A DNA stretch of 64,000 nucleotides, taken from assembly GCF_011759585.1 (NCBI RefSeq), contig NZ_JAAOYV010000001.1, positions 1,524,768 to 1,588,767 of the forward strand, read 5' to 3'. This stretch comes from Frigoribacterium endophyticum (GTDB taxonomy: Bacteria > Actinomycetota > Actinomycetes > Actinomycetales > Microbacteriaceae). The translations under genes and the position numbers were made by a program. How positions within the stretch are numbered: the first letter of the stretch is position 1; each line of letters begins with the position of its first letter. The notes under the pieces were generated by a model, which saw nothing but the letters and a program-made list of their open reading frames with translations, had not been told where the DNA came from and did not search any database. Below, piece by piece: positions 1 to 8,651 of this stretch.

Positions 1-71
1 TGCCGGCCGGCGCCCCGGTGCGCGAGGAGCCCGCCGCCCGGGCCACGACGATCGGGCACCCGGCCTCGTGA
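1..71 (+). CDS. C-terminal end of a truncated upstream gene
   Basis: An open frame enters from the left edge (first full codon at base 3) and ends at the TGA at 69-71. Only about 22 residues are visible, ending in TTIGHPAS, which is too little to assign a family. The stop overlaps the GTG start of the next gene by the 4-base GTGA arrangement used throughout this genome. That overlap is the main reason to believe the frame is real and co-transcribed with the DUF4380 gene. Confidence 0.4.
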   Translation, partial: PAGAPVREEPAARATTIGHPAS

Positions 72-1039
72 CGGTGCGGGTCGAGTCGGTCGGGGCTGGC
101 GAGGCCGACGGCCTCCCTCTGATCAGGGTCGTGACCGACGAGCTGGCGCTCGCGTTCGCGCCGACCCGCGGGGGGCGCCTCCTCTCGCTCGTGCACGCGG
201 GTCGAGAGCTGCTCTGGCGCGACCCCGCCCTGCTCGACGGCTCGCTGCGGCCGGTCACGCCGGTCTCGGCCTGGCCGGCCGGCGACGGCGGCATGTCGAC
301 CTGGGCGAACGTGGGCGGGTCGAAGACCTGGCCCGCCCCCCAGGGCTGGTCAGGGCCCGACGAGTGGGCCGGGCCGCCCGACCCCGTGCTCGACTCGGGC
401 ACCTGGTCGGCGTCGTGCACGGTCGACGAGTCCGTCGCCGTGGTCACGCTCACCAGCCCCGACGACCCGCGCTCGGGCCTGCGGGTCACGCGCCGGTTCA
501 CCGTGCGTGACGCGTCGACGCGCCTCGACCAGCACGTCACCTTCGAGAACGTGTCGTCGACGACCCGGCGATGGGCGATCTGGGAGGTCTGCCAGGCCGA
601 CACGGCCGACGGCGCCGCCTCCCCCTCCGCCGGGTCGTCGGTGGTCGTGCCCCACGACCGGGTCGCCGACGAGCTCGACCTCGGCACCTACGAGGGCGAG
701 CTGCCCAGCGGCCGACGCGGCCACGACGTCGTCCTGCCCCTCGGCACCGGCGTCGCCAAGCGGGGCTACCCCGGAGCCTCGGGGTCGGTCGCCCTGCACG
801 ACGAGGGCGGGCCCGTGCTCGCGCTGTCGACGACACCCGCGCCCGCGGGCACCTGGCCCGACGGCGGCGCGAAGGTCGAGGTCTGGCTGCAGCGCCCGAC
901 GGCCGAGCCGATCGCGTCGCTGGAGGGGCTCCACCCCTCGGCCCACCTCGTCGAGCTGGAGGTGCTCGGGCCGCTCGAGACCCTGCAGCCGGGCGACGCG
1001 TCGACGCTCGAGATCGAGTGGCGGGTCGGGCCGGCGTAG
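68..1039 (+). CDS. DUF4380 domain-containing protein (aldose-epimerase-like fold)
   Basis: A 323-residue protein starting at GTG 68 inside the stop of the preceding gene. It has the features of DUF4380 proteins: an early TRGGRLLSL segment (residues about 36-44), a central motif resembling GGxKTWPAPQ (here VGGSKTWPAPQGW, about residues 86-98), and a beta-rich C-terminal half ending in LEIEWRV. This family is distantly related to galactose mutarotase-type beta-sandwich proteins, and its substrate is not established. No signal peptide is visible, so it is probably cytoplasmic. The GTGA overlap suggests it is the last gene of a carbohydrate-related operon, but the rest lies outside the window. 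The family call is by motif recognition. Confidence 0.7.
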   Translation: MTVRVESVGAGEADGLPLIRVVTDELALAFAPTRGGRLLSLVHAGRELLWRDPALLDGSLRPVTPVSAWPAGDGGMSTWANVGGSKTWPAPQGWSGPDEWAGPPDPVLDSGTWSASCTVDESVAVVTLTSPDDPRSGLRVTRRFTVRDASTRLDQHVTFENVSSTTRRWAIWEVCQADTADGAASPSAGSSVVVPHDRVADELDLGTYEGELPSGRRGHDVVLPLGTGVAKRGYPGASGSVALHDEGGPVLALSTTPAPAGTWPDGGAKVEVWLQRPTAEPIASLEGLHPSAHLVELEVLGPLETLQPGDASTLEIEWRVGPA

Positions 1040-1112
1040 CCGGAGCGAGCCGGAGCCGGCTGGGCCGGGCAGATGCGCGACCTCGAGCCGTGCGGCGGGT
1101 CCCCGTCCCTCC

Positions 1113-1136
1113 GGGCGGGTCGGCGCCGACCCGCCC
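1113..1136. repeat. 24-bp perfect palindrome downstream of the DUF4380 gene
   Basis: The two 12-base halves (GGGCGGGTCGGC and its exact complement) meet without a loop, 74 bases after the DUF4380 stop. It could end transcription of that gene, since GC-rich stems without a U tract are common terminators in actinobacteria. It could also be a protein binding site in front of the jet operon. Confidence 0.5.
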
Positions 1137-1259
1137 AGGAGGACACCGACCCGCCGCACCCTCGGGCCGCGCCCCGCCGCACCCCACGACGAGCACCCGA
1201 GGGCCCCGTGACGGCACCGACCGGGCCGCCTGCGTCCGGCGCTACGCCGCCCCCGCGGT

Positions 1260-1278
1260 ATCGTCGTCCGTCGACGAT
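1260..1278. promoter_or_regulatory. Inverted repeat just upstream of jetA (locus 1)
   Basis: ATCGTCG and CGACGAT form 7-base arms around TCCGT. The repeat ends only 15 bases before the jetA start and abuts its ribosome binding site (GGGAGG at 1281-1286). The position suits an operator or an RNA hairpin controlling translation. Low-complexity GTCG-rich DNA makes a chance match possible. Confidence 0.3.
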
Positions 1279-1293
1279 CAGGGAGGCTGGGCA

Positions 1294-2991
1294 GTGGAAG
1301 AACCGTCGGGGCACGACGCCCTCAGCCGCGACGGCGTGCGCGAGGTGTTCGGCACCGACCCCACCTGGGCCCTGCTGCGCAGCTCGAACAGCCGCTGGAT
1401 CCTCCCCCTCTTCTCCCGCCACCTCGAGCGCGCCGAGGGCCCCGTCTCGGCCGACTGGTTCCACCAGGCCGTCGCGGAGGCGCTGGCCGAGAACGCCGCG
1501 GAGGCCGCGGCCGGCGAGACGGCGAGCGCCGACGCCACCGCCACGACCACGACCCCCACCACGGACACCACCCCCGGGGAGGCGCCCGCCGGCCCCGCAG
1601 AGACGGCCGACCTCCCCGAGGCCAAGACCCCGGCCGACTACTGCCGCGGCTGGGTCGACAGCCGGTGGCTGATCCGCACCCGCGCCTCCGGCGAGGAGGA
1701 CGGCCAGGCCGCCCGGGCCCGCTACCGCCTCTCGCCGCACGCCCTCAAGGCGCTGCGCATCGTCCGCGAGCTGGCCGAGGCCGACAACGCCGTCTCCGAG
1801 GCCCGCTTCGGCAGCATCGCGCACGCCGTCCGCCAGCTCGCCGGCCTCGCCGACCCCGACCCGGCGTCGCAGGTCGCCCGGCTCGACGAGCAGATCGCCG
1901 AGCTGCAGCGCCGCCGCGACGAGGTCGAGCGGCACGGCCCCGTCCCGGCGACCGCCGACGTCGTGTCGCGCCAGGTGCGCGAGGTCGTGCGGCTGACGGC
2001 GTCGCTGCCCGAGGACTTCCGCCAGCTCAGCGCCATGGTCGAGCAGCGCCACCGCGAGGTCGCCCGCCGTGCGACCCACGAGCACGTCGGCAAGGGCGCG
2101 CTCGTCGAGCAGTACCTCCGCGAGAACGACCTGCTCGAGCAGACGCCCGAGGGCCGTGCCTACCGCGGCTTCGCCCAGATGCTCTCGTCGCGCGAGATCG
2201 ACGTGATGCGCGCCGACATCGACAAGGTGCTCTCGCAGCCCGGCGCCGCCGAGCACCTCACCGAGCGGCAGCGCGAGCAGCTCGAGCAGCTGATCTCGTC
2301 GCTGCTCGCCGAGGAGCAGTCCGTGCAGGAGACGTACGGGCGTTGGACGTCGTCGCTCCGCCGCTTCCTCAGCCGGTCGGGCGCCGAGAAGCACCAGCGC
2401 CTGCTCACCCTCGCCGAGCGCGCCCTGCACGCCGGCGCCGCCTGGGCCGAGCGTCGCCCCGGCGCCGCGGTGCTGCCCGAGGACGTGCTCGGCCTCGGCC
2501 CCGTCGACGTCGTCGACGTCAGCCAGGTGCAGCTCTGGAGCGAGCGCGGCCGCCCCACCGTCGAGGTGCGCGTGGCCGAGGGCGACGCCGCCCTGCCCGC
2601 CGCCGACCGCGCCGCGCTCCGCCTCACCGCGGGCACCAGCCCCGCCGCGGTCGCCGCGACGATCGACCGCCTGCTCGACGAGGGCGACGGCCGTGACGAG
2701 GTGACGAGCGCCGACGTCTACCGCGCCACCGAGCCCGAGTTCCGTCGCCTCACGCTCGTGCTGAGCATGCTCGACCTCGCCGTCGAGCGCGGCGTCGTCA
2801 CCGACGAGACCGAGTCCGTCGTCCTCACCCCCGACGACCCGTCCGGCACCGGGGCCGGAGCACCCCGAGGAGGCGCCCCCCGCGAGGTCACGCTGCCCCG
2901 GTTGGTCTTCACCCGGGACGCACCCCCGCCCGGCGCCGACTCCGCCGCACCCGCCGCCCCCGCCCGCACCCTCCAGGGAGACCCCGCATGA
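1294..2991 (+). CDS. jetA: JetA / MksF-like kleisin subunit (DUF3375), Jet locus 1
   Basis: The start is GTG 1294, with GGGAGG at 1281-1286 as ribosome binding site, giving 565 residues; the frame is open much further upstream but lacks family similarity there. The protein looks like DUF3375: an N-terminal winged-helix region (TWALLRSSNSRWILPLFSRH, about residues 18-37), then a helical middle with a coiled coil (LDEQIAELQRRRDEVE) and the conserved segment GRAYRGFAQML. An Ala/Thr/Pro-rich insertion interrupts the N-terminal part near residues 65-105. In the Wadjet/Mks complex this subunit plays the part of MukF, bridging the SMC heads. It overlaps jetB by ATGA. It is the counterpart of the split jetA at 35.8-37.3 kb. 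Confidence 0.85.
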   Translation: MEEPSGHDALSRDGVREVFGTDPTWALLRSSNSRWILPLFSRHLERAEGPVSADWFHQAVAEALAENAAEAAAGETASADATATTTTPTTDTTPGEAPAGPAETADLPEAKTPADYCRGWVDSRWLIRTRASGEEDGQAARARYRLSPHALKALRIVRELAEADNAVSEARFGSIAHAVRQLAGLADPDPASQVARLDEQIAELQRRRDEVERHGPVPATADVVSRQVREVVRLTASLPEDFRQLSAMVEQRHREVARRATHEHVGKGALVEQYLRENDLLEQTPEGRAYRGFAQMLSSREIDVMRADIDKVLSQPGAAEHLTERQREQLEQLISSLLAEEQSVQETYGRWTSSLRRFLSRSGAEKHQRLLTLAERALHAGAAWAERRPGAAVLPEDVLGLGPVDVVDVSQVQLWSERGRPTVEVRVAEGDAALPAADRAALRLTAGTSPAAVAATIDRLLDEGDGRDEVTSADVYRATEPEFRRLTLVLSMLDLAVERGVVTDETESVVLTPDDPSGTGAGAPRGGAPREVTLPRLVFTRDAPPPGADSAAPAAPARTLQGDPA

Positions 2992-3893
2992 CCGCCGCCC
3001 CGACCGACGACCTCCGCCCGGCCGACGCAGCGGCCGACGCGACGCCCGATACGACGGCCGACGTGGCGCTCGACGCCGACGACGCCCCCGCCCGCCCCGT
3101 CTCCGACGAGCTCCCCCTCGCCGGCCGCAAGGCCCTGGTCACGCTGATGACGCACCGCTTCATCAGCCGGGCCAAGCAGAAGGAGGCGTGGGCCGGCCTC
3201 CTGGCGCACGAGCCGGAGATCCGCGCCCGCCTCGCCGAGATGTTCCTCGAGCTCGAGGTCGACCGCGGCTACGAGGTCGCCTTCAAGCGACAGGCCGGCG
3301 GCGACGACGCCCCCGTGCTGCTGCGGCGCGAGAAGCCGCTGTCGCGCGACGCGTCGTTCCTGCTGATCTTCCTGCGCCGCGAGCACGCCTACGCCGACGG
3401 AGACGACGACGCGGTCGTGGTGTCGCGCGACCAGGTCGCCGAGTTCCTCGGCCGGTTCCACGACGACACCGCCCACGACGAGGTCCGCGCCCTGCGGCGC
3501 GTCGACGCCGCGATCGCCGCGATGATCGCCCGCGACCTGCTCGAGCCCGAGCCCGACGACCCGTCGCTCTTCGTCGTCGCCCCCGCGATCGTGCCGCTCG
3601 TCCGCCCCGAGCAGCTGCGGCACTTCGAGCGCCTGTACCTCGAGGCCGCGGGCGCCGAGCCGGAGGTCGGCGCGTCCGCGGCGAGCGCCGGAGCACCGGG
3701 CGAGCTGGACGAGCCCGACGAGCTGACCGACTTCGACCCCGAGCTCGACGCGGGTGACGACCTGACCGAGCTCGACCCCGACGCCGAGCCCGACGACGGC
3801 GCGCCCGCCCCCGCCGACGCGCCCCGCGCCTCCGACACGGCCCTCGACCTGCCGCTCGACCTCCCCCTCGACCCGGAAGCAGACCAGGCATGA
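2988..3893 (+). CDS. jetB: JetB / MksE-like subunit (DUF4194), Jet locus 1
   Basis: A 301-residue protein whose ATG overlaps the jetA stop (ATGA) and whose own stop overlaps jetC the same way. The core (residues about 40-225) resembles DUF4194/MukE-like winged-helix proteins: KALVTLMTHRFISRAKQ, then RLAEMFLELEVDRGYEVAF, matching LNELFLELIVDLAGEVAF in the second Jet locus. Acidic low-complexity tails precede and follow the core, so it is longer than the 216-residue JetB of locus 2. The role is to bind the kleisin and SMC heads in the loop-extruding complex. Residues near the C-terminus (PADAPRAS) are repeated at the N-terminus of JetC, encoded by a 26-base direct repeat. Confidence 0.85.
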   Translation: MTAAPTDDLRPADAAADATPDTTADVALDADDAPARPVSDELPLAGRKALVTLMTHRFISRAKQKEAWAGLLAHEPEIRARLAEMFLELEVDRGYEVAFKRQAGGDDAPVLLRREKPLSRDASFLLIFLRREHAYADGDDDAVVVSRDQVAEFLGRFHDDTAHDEVRALRRVDAAIAAMIARDLLEPEPDDPSLFVVAPAIVPLVRPEQLRHFERLYLEAAGAEPEVGASAASAGAPGELDEPDELTDFDPELDAGDDLTELDPDAEPDDGAPAPADAPRASDTALDLPLDLPLDPEADQA

Positions 3894-6800
3894 CCCCCGC
3901 CTCCCCCGCCGACGCGCCCCGCGCCTCCCGCACGCCCGTCGAGACCGGCGCCGAGTCCGCCGCCCCCGCGGCCCGCCCCGCGACCGCCGCCGACGTGACA
4001 ACCTCCACCACGCCCACGCCCCCCGTCACCCCCGCGCTCGACGTCGACGTCGAGCCCGAAGACGCGCCCGACCTCGGCATGTTCCACTCGGGCCAGTACC
4101 GCATCGAGCTCGTGCAGCTGCTCAACTGGGGCAGCTACGCGGGCCTGCACCGCATGCCCGTCGGGCGGGGCGGCATCGCCATCCTCGGCCCGACCGGGCG
4201 GGGCAAGTCGACCGTGCTCGACGCGATGGCCGCGGTCATCATGCCGAACCCGCAGGAGTTCAACCGGGCCGCCCGCGACGACTCGCGCCAGCGCTCCGAG
4301 CGCACCGTCTACAGCTACGCGCGCGGCAAGACCGACGAGGTGCGCGACGCCGACTCCGACCGCACGACGACGCGGTTCCTGCGCCCGCTGGGCGAGTCGT
4401 TCGCGAGCGGCGCCGCGATCACCTGGAGCACCGAGCTCGGCGAGACCCTCACCGCCGTGCGCCTCGCCTGGATCGGCCCCGACACCGCCAGCCAGGACGA
4501 CGTCACGCAGGCGAGCGTCTACCTGCTCGTGCGGGGGCGCTTCGACCTCAGCCGGCTGACCGACGTCCGCCGCGACGAGACGAGCACGTCGCCACTGACG
4601 AAGAGCTCGCTGACGCGGCTCGTCGACCCGGCGCACGACCTCGTCACCTACTCGCAGCCCGAGCTCCGCGTGCAGCTCTGCGCGCGGCTCGGCATCGGCG
4701 GCAGCGACGAGTCGCAGCTGAAGGCCCTGACGCTGCTGCGGCGGGCGCAGGCGTCGAAGGGCGTCTTCTCGATCGACGAGCTGTTCAAGCAGTTCGTGCT
4801 GACGCAGCCGAAGGCGCTCTCCCGGTGGGAGACCACGCTGGCGACCTACCGCGAGGCGTCGCAGCTCTACGACGTGTTCGAGACGACGCGGCGGAAGCTC
4901 GACGTGCTCGAGCCGGTGCCCGGCCTCGCCGAGCGCTGGCGCAGCGCGGGCGACGACGCGACCGCGAAGCGCCGCCTGCTGGCCGGCGGCGACGACGAGC
5001 CGCGTCGGCTCGACGTCTGGCTGGCCGAGGCGGTCGGCAGCTGGGTCGGCGGCGAGGTCGACCGGGTGCAGACCGAGAAGCGCGGCCACGTCGAGACGAG
5101 GAGGCGCGCCGCCGAGGCCGCGGAGGCCGCCCTCCGTGCCCGTGAGCAGGCCCTGGCGCAGATCGCCGACCTCGGCGGCGACCCCTCGCACTCGCTCCGG
5201 GAGCAGGTGCGCTGGGCCGGGGAGGCGCTCGGACGCGTCGAGAAGGAGCACCGCCGGTTCGCCGCCCCGCTCGAGGGCGTCGGCGAGCCGGTGCCCACGA
5301 CCGCGGACGAGCTGGAGTCGCTGCGCACGCGGGCGACGGAGCTCGCGGCCGAGGAGGCGGCGGCCCGCCGCGAGCACGACGAGCTGCGCGGCGACCTCGC
5401 GGCCCGGATCGCCGAGACGCGGCGGTCGGTCGGCGAGCGCCAGCGCGAGAAGGAGTCGTTCGAGCGGCGCCGCAGCAACGTGCCCGACGACGCGGTCGAG
5501 CGACGTCGGCGCATCGCCGACGGCACGGGCGTGCCGGTCGCCCGGCTGCCCTACGCGGGCGAGCTGTTCGAGGTCGCCACGGAGCACCGCGACTGGACGA
5601 CCGCGATCGAGAGGGTGCTCGGCGACCTGGCCACGCACCTCCTCGTCGACCCCGATGACTTCGACGCCGTGCGCCGCTTCGTCGACCGGGAGGACATGCG
5701 CGGCCGCGTCACCCTCGTGCCCGCGACGCCGGGCCTGACGCCGACGCGCACGCCGCTCGCGCGCACCGTGCCGTCGATGCTCGTGTTCGACGAGGCGAGC
5801 CCGTTCGTGGGCTGGCTGCGCGACGAGGTCGTCGACGACCGCAGCGTGCTCTGCGTCGACGACGCGTCGGCGCTCGACGACCCGCTGCCCGTCGGCGCGA
5901 GGGGCGCCGTGACGCGCTCGGGCCTCCGCACCGGCTCGCGTCGTCGGGTGACGAAGGACGACCGGCGGGTCCGCTCCTGGATCGGCCTCGACAACACCGG
6001 CCGGGTCGCCGAGCTGACGGCCGAGATCACCGCCCTGACGGAGTCGCTCGACGCGGCGCGCGCGGAGTGGGACGCCGCCGAGACGGTCGCCAGCGCCCGC
6101 CGCACGGTCGTCGAGACCGTGGCGCGCGCCGCCGCCGTGGAGTGGTCGGACGTCGACCCCGCTCCGGCGCGGGCCCGCCTCGCCGACCTGCAGGCGCAGC
6201 TCGAGCGGGTCGCCGTCGAGCGCCCCGAGGTGACGGCGCTGCAGGCCGAGGCCGCGGCGCAGGACGAGGCGCGGCTCGAGGCCGTGCGTCGCGGGGCCGA
6301 GGTGCAGCAGGTGCTCGACCAGCTCGAGGCGACGCACGCGACGCTGGTCGACATCGAGGACGCGTTCAGCGACGCCTCGGGCGCCGACCCGCTGACCGAC
6401 GACGAGCGGGTGCTGCTCGCGCCGCTGCCGTTCGCGGCGCCGCGCGAGGTGGCCGACGTCGAGCGCACGCGCCGTGAGGCGGCCGCGCAGCTGCGGGCGC
6501 AGGTCGACGCGCACGACCGTGAGCGGACGCAGCACGAGCTCACGCTCGAGCTCGTCTTCACGCGCTACCTCGAGCTCGACCCGAACGCCGGCTTCGACGC
6601 GTCGATCGAGAGCCTGCCGGCCGTGCTGGCGATCCACCGCACGCTGGTCGACGACGACCTGCCCCACGCGAAGCAGCGCTGGCTGGCGAAGGCCGGGGCG
6701 AGCGTGGGCGACAGCCTGCGGGCGCTGCTGGTGCAGATCGAGGAGGACGGGCACGTCATCCGTCGTGGCGTCCGGCCGATCTCGCAGGCGCTGGCCGCGA

Positions 6801-7507
6801 TCGAGTTCCGGCAGGGGTCGACGCTCGACATCGAGCCGCGGCCGGTGTCGAACAGCGACCTGGCGGAGTTCAAGCGGACGCTGCGCGAGCACACGGGCGG
6901 CGGTGCCGGCGGCGGTTCTGCGGCTGGCGCGGGCGGCTCTGCGGCCTCGGCCGTCGATCCACGTGACCCCGCCGAGATCGAGCGCCGCTTCCTGCGTCTG
7001 CGGCGCGACCTGGCCAGCCTCGAGGAGCGCTCGAAGTCGGGTGAGGCCTGGCGTCGCCGGGTGCTCGACGCGCGCGAGCACTACCAGTTCCGGGCGATCG
7101 AGACGAGGCGTGACGGCACGCAGATCGTGCACGAGGGAGTCGCGGGCAAGTCAGGCGGGGAGGGCCAGGAGCTGATCGCGTTCGTGCTCGGCGCCGCGCT
7201 GCGCTTCCGGCTCGGCGACGGCACCGACCGGGTGCCGACCTACGCGCCGATCGTGCTCGACGAGGGCTTCGTGAAGGCCGACACGGAGTACACCGGCCGG
7301 GCGCTCTCGGCGCTGCGGTCGCTGGGCTTCCAGCTGGTCGTCGGGGCCCCGCGAGACAAGGTGAACGCGTTCGAGCAGCACGTCGAGAGCGTCGCCTACA
7401 TCTCGAGCGATCCGGTGAACCCCGAGCTGTCGCGCATCTACCCCCTCACGATCCGCGAGGCGATGGAGGTCGAGCGCCACGGCCTCGACCCCGCCGCGCT
7501 CGGCTAG
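3890..7507 (+). CDS. jetC: JetC / MksB-like SMC ATPase, Jet locus 1
   Basis: A 1205-residue ATPase of the MukB/SbcC-like type. After about 60 residues of Pro/Ala-rich sequence comes the conserved opening (LLNWGSYAGLHRMPV) and a Walker A site GPTGRGKST near residue 100. The centre is long and coiled-coil-rich. The C-terminal head has the signature SGGEGQEL near residue 1088 and Walker B PIVLDEGF near residue 1122. A Gly/Ala-rich linker lies near residues 1003-1022. This is the motor of a Wadjet or MksBEF condensin. No jetD (DUF3322/DUF2220 nuclease) follows; the next 237 bases are regulatory-looking and then an unrelated gene begins. It may therefore be a condensin for chromosome maintenance, or may use a JetD made elsewhere. 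Confidence 0.88.
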   Translation: MTPASPADAPRASRTPVETGAESAAPAARPATAADVTTSTTPTPPVTPALDVDVEPEDAPDLGMFHSGQYRIELVQLLNWGSYAGLHRMPVGRGGIAILGPTGRGKSTVLDAMAAVIMPNPQEFNRAARDDSRQRSERTVYSYARGKTDEVRDADSDRTTTRFLRPLGESFASGAAITWSTELGETLTAVRLAWIGPDTASQDDVTQASVYLLVRGRFDLSRLTDVRRDETSTSPLTKSSLTRLVDPAHDLVTYSQPELRVQLCARLGIGGSDESQLKALTLLRRAQASKGVFSIDELFKQFVLTQPKALSRWETTLATYREASQLYDVFETTRRKLDVLEPVPGLAERWRSAGDDATAKRRLLAGGDDEPRRLDVWLAEAVGSWVGGEVDRVQTEKRGHVETRRRAAEAAEAALRAREQALAQIADLGGDPSHSLREQVRWAGEALGRVEKEHRRFAAPLEGVGEPVPTTADELESLRTRATELAAEEAAARREHDELRGDLAARIAETRRSVGERQREKESFERRRSNVPDDAVERRRRIADGTGVPVARLPYAGELFEVATEHRDWTTAIERVLGDLATHLLVDPDDFDAVRRFVDREDMRGRVTLVPATPGLTPTRTPLARTVPSMLVFDEASPFVGWLRDEVVDDRSVLCVDDASALDDPLPVGARGAVTRSGLRTGSRRRVTKDDRRVRSWIGLDNTGRVAELTAEITALTESLDAARAEWDAAETVASARRTVVETVARAAAVEWSDVDPAPARARLADLQAQLERVAVERPEVTALQAEAAAQDEARLEAVRRGAEVQQVLDQLEATHATLVDIEDAFSDASGADPLTDDERVLLAPLPFAAPREVADVERTRREAAAQLRAQVDAHDRERTQHELTLELVFTRYLELDPNAGFDASIESLPAVLAIHRTLVDDDLPHAKQRWLAKAGASVGDSLRALLVQIEEDGHVIRRGVRPISQALAAIEFRQGSTLDIEPRPVSNSDLAEFKRTLREHTGGGAGGGSAAGAGGSAASAVDPRDPAEIERRFLRLRRDLASLEERSKSGEAWRRRVLDAREHYQFRAIETRRDGTQIVHEGVAGKSGGEGQELIAFVLGAALRFRLGDGTDRVPTYAPIVLDEGFVKADTEYTGRALSALRSLGFQLVVGAPRDKVNAFEQHVESVAYISSDPVNPELSRIYPLTIREAMEVERHGLDPAALG

Positions 7508-7590
7508 CCCGCCGAGTGGTCGCCATCCGCGCCTCCCGCCCCTCTGGAGCCGCAGTTCGCGCCCACTCGCCCCGCGCCTCCCCTGTCCTC

Positions 7591-7722
7591 TCCCAATTTG
7601 AGAGAGATCTGTCCGCCAAGTGAACAGGCGTCCCGTCCCCTCCGAATTTGAGAGGGATCAGCGCCTGACGCACCGGTGAGCCTGAAGGAGTCGCGGGTCG
7701 GCACCCGGATCCCTCTCACTTT
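7591..7722. promoter_or_regulatory. Three-copy operator-like cluster before the gene at 7745
   Basis: The element AATTTGAGAG(A/G)GATC occurs at 7595-7609 and 7645-7659, exactly 50 bases apart. A related copy in inverted orientation (GGATCCCTCTCACTTT) lies at 7707-7722. The first two share the flanking TCC before the core, so the 19-base units are 7591-7609 and 7641-7659. The inverted copy covers the expected -35 region of the promoter with -10 TAGGCT at 7733. The arrangement suits a regulator binding several sites, possibly with looping. Confidence 0.55.
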
Positions 7723-7732
7723 CCCGAGACCC

Positions 7733-7738
7733 TAGGCT
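7733..7738 (+). promoter_or_regulatory. -10 box of a leaderless promoter (TAGGCT)
   Basis: TAGGCT lies 6 bases before the GTG start at 7745. There is no ribosome binding site, so transcript and translation start likely coincide. The same geometry recurs at six other genes in the window. Confidence 0.6.
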
Positions 7739-7744
7739 CGGCCC

Positions 7745-8176
7745 GTGCTCTTCTCCCCGCCGCCGGAACCCCCGCCGTCCGACCCGGCGCTGGTGGCGCC
7801 GGGCCTCTTCCGAATGACCGTCCCGGGTGTGCCGGACGCCGTGAGGGGCTGGCTCTCGATCAGGCGGTCGTGGGAGTGGACCGTCGAGGGCCCCTGGTGG
7901 AGGCGACGCGACGTGCGGCCGGAGGTCAGGGCGGAGTTCGACGTCGTCTGGAACGGCGACTTCACGACCCTCGACCTCTTCCCCGGTGACGACGCCGACC
8001 ACTGGTTCGACGGAGGCGGCGACGAGCTCGCGGCTGACGAGCTCGCCGAGATCGAGCAGGGAACGTTCACGATGAGGGGTGTCGTCTTCGACCTCGAGTT
8101 CGTCGACCCCCGGGATGATCCCGAGGCCTGGATCCGCTGGTGGTACTTCCTGCCCCGTGCGACCCCCGCCGCCTGA
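7745..8176 (+). CDS. Hypothetical protein, Trp-rich and acidic
   Basis: A 143-residue protein that I do not recognise. It opens with a Pro-rich segment, has an unusual number of tryptophans (GWLSIRRSWEWTVEGPWWRR; IRWWYFLP near the end) and an acidic middle (FPGDDADHWFDGGGDE). There is no signal peptide or membrane span, so it is likely a soluble cytoplasmic protein. It has its own promoter and three operator-like repeats upstream, so expression is probably conditional. The start is GTG 7745, set by the -10 box rather than by a ribosome binding site. Confidence 0.6.
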   Translation: MLFSPPPEPPPSDPALVAPGLFRMTVPGVPDAVRGWLSIRRSWEWTVEGPWWRRRDVRPEVRAEFDVVWNGDFTTLDLFPGDDADHWFDGGGDELAADELAEIEQGTFTMRGVVFDLEFVDPRDDPEAWIRWWYFLPRATPAA

Positions 8177-8197
8177 CGCTGTGCCCCTCGAATCACC

Positions 8198-8560
8198 TCA
8201 GCCCCCGGCGACCTCGGCGTCCCGCTCGACGCGCCCCGCCGCCCGGTGCGCGGCGACCCCGCCCACGGCTGTCCCGGCGAGCAGCGCTCCGCACGCGGCG
8301 AGGATGCTCGCCGCCGCCTCCCCGTCGGTCCACCCCGTGACGAGCGGGAGCACCGAGGCGACCGTCGCGACGGCGCACCCGACGACGACCGCCGGCAGGG
8401 CGGCGCGGTGCCCGGCCTGCCAGGTAGCCGTGGACTCCATGACGGAGGGGATGCGCAGCCCGGCCAGGGCGTTCGGGGCGAGGCGCCCGCGGGCCGCGGC
8501 GGCGACGACCGCCACGACGAGGACGTTGCTGAGGACGAGGATGACGACGGCGACCAGCAT
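8198..8560 (-). CDS. SdpI-like membrane protein
   Basis: A 120-residue membrane protein. An N-terminal hydrophobic helix (LVAVVILVLSNVLVVAVVAAA) is followed by the motif NALAGLRIPSVMESTATWQAGHRAA, which matches the conserved loop of the SdpI family (NxxxGIRTPWT...W...H). Two further hydrophobic segments follow. SdpI of Bacillus gives immunity to the SdpC toxin and acts with SdpR, but many actinobacterial homologues stand alone with unknown roles. No sdpC or sdpR is adjacent here. The ATG at 8560 has a TAGCCT box 6 bases upstream and no leader. Confidence 0.65.
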   Translation of the reverse strand: MLVAVVILVLSNVLVVAVVAAAARGRLAPNALAGLRIPSVMESTATWQAGHRAALPAVVVGCAVATVASVLPLVTGWTDGEAAASILAACGALLAGTAVGGVAAHRAAGRVERDAEVAGG

Positions 8561-8566
8561 CGCTCC

Positions 8567-8572
8567 AGGCTA
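8567..8572 (-). promoter_or_regulatory. -10 box of a leaderless promoter (TAGCCT)
   Basis: On the minus strand TAGCCT ends 6 bases before the ATG of the SdpI-like gene. Confidence 0.55.
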
Positions 8573-8651
8573 GGTCCGGTCGCCTCGGCGGCGCCTCCCC
8601 CGTGCGGTCGACCGGCGGATCGACGGACCGGCTGCTGCCGAGCGGCAGGAG

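Noticed and set aside
3389..7132. A 1247-residue open frame on the minus strand opposite jetC
   Set aside because: It is an antisense shadow of a high-GC gene: Arg/Ala/Gly-rich, no family motifs, no ribosome binding site, and the plus strand carries a full SMC ATPase.
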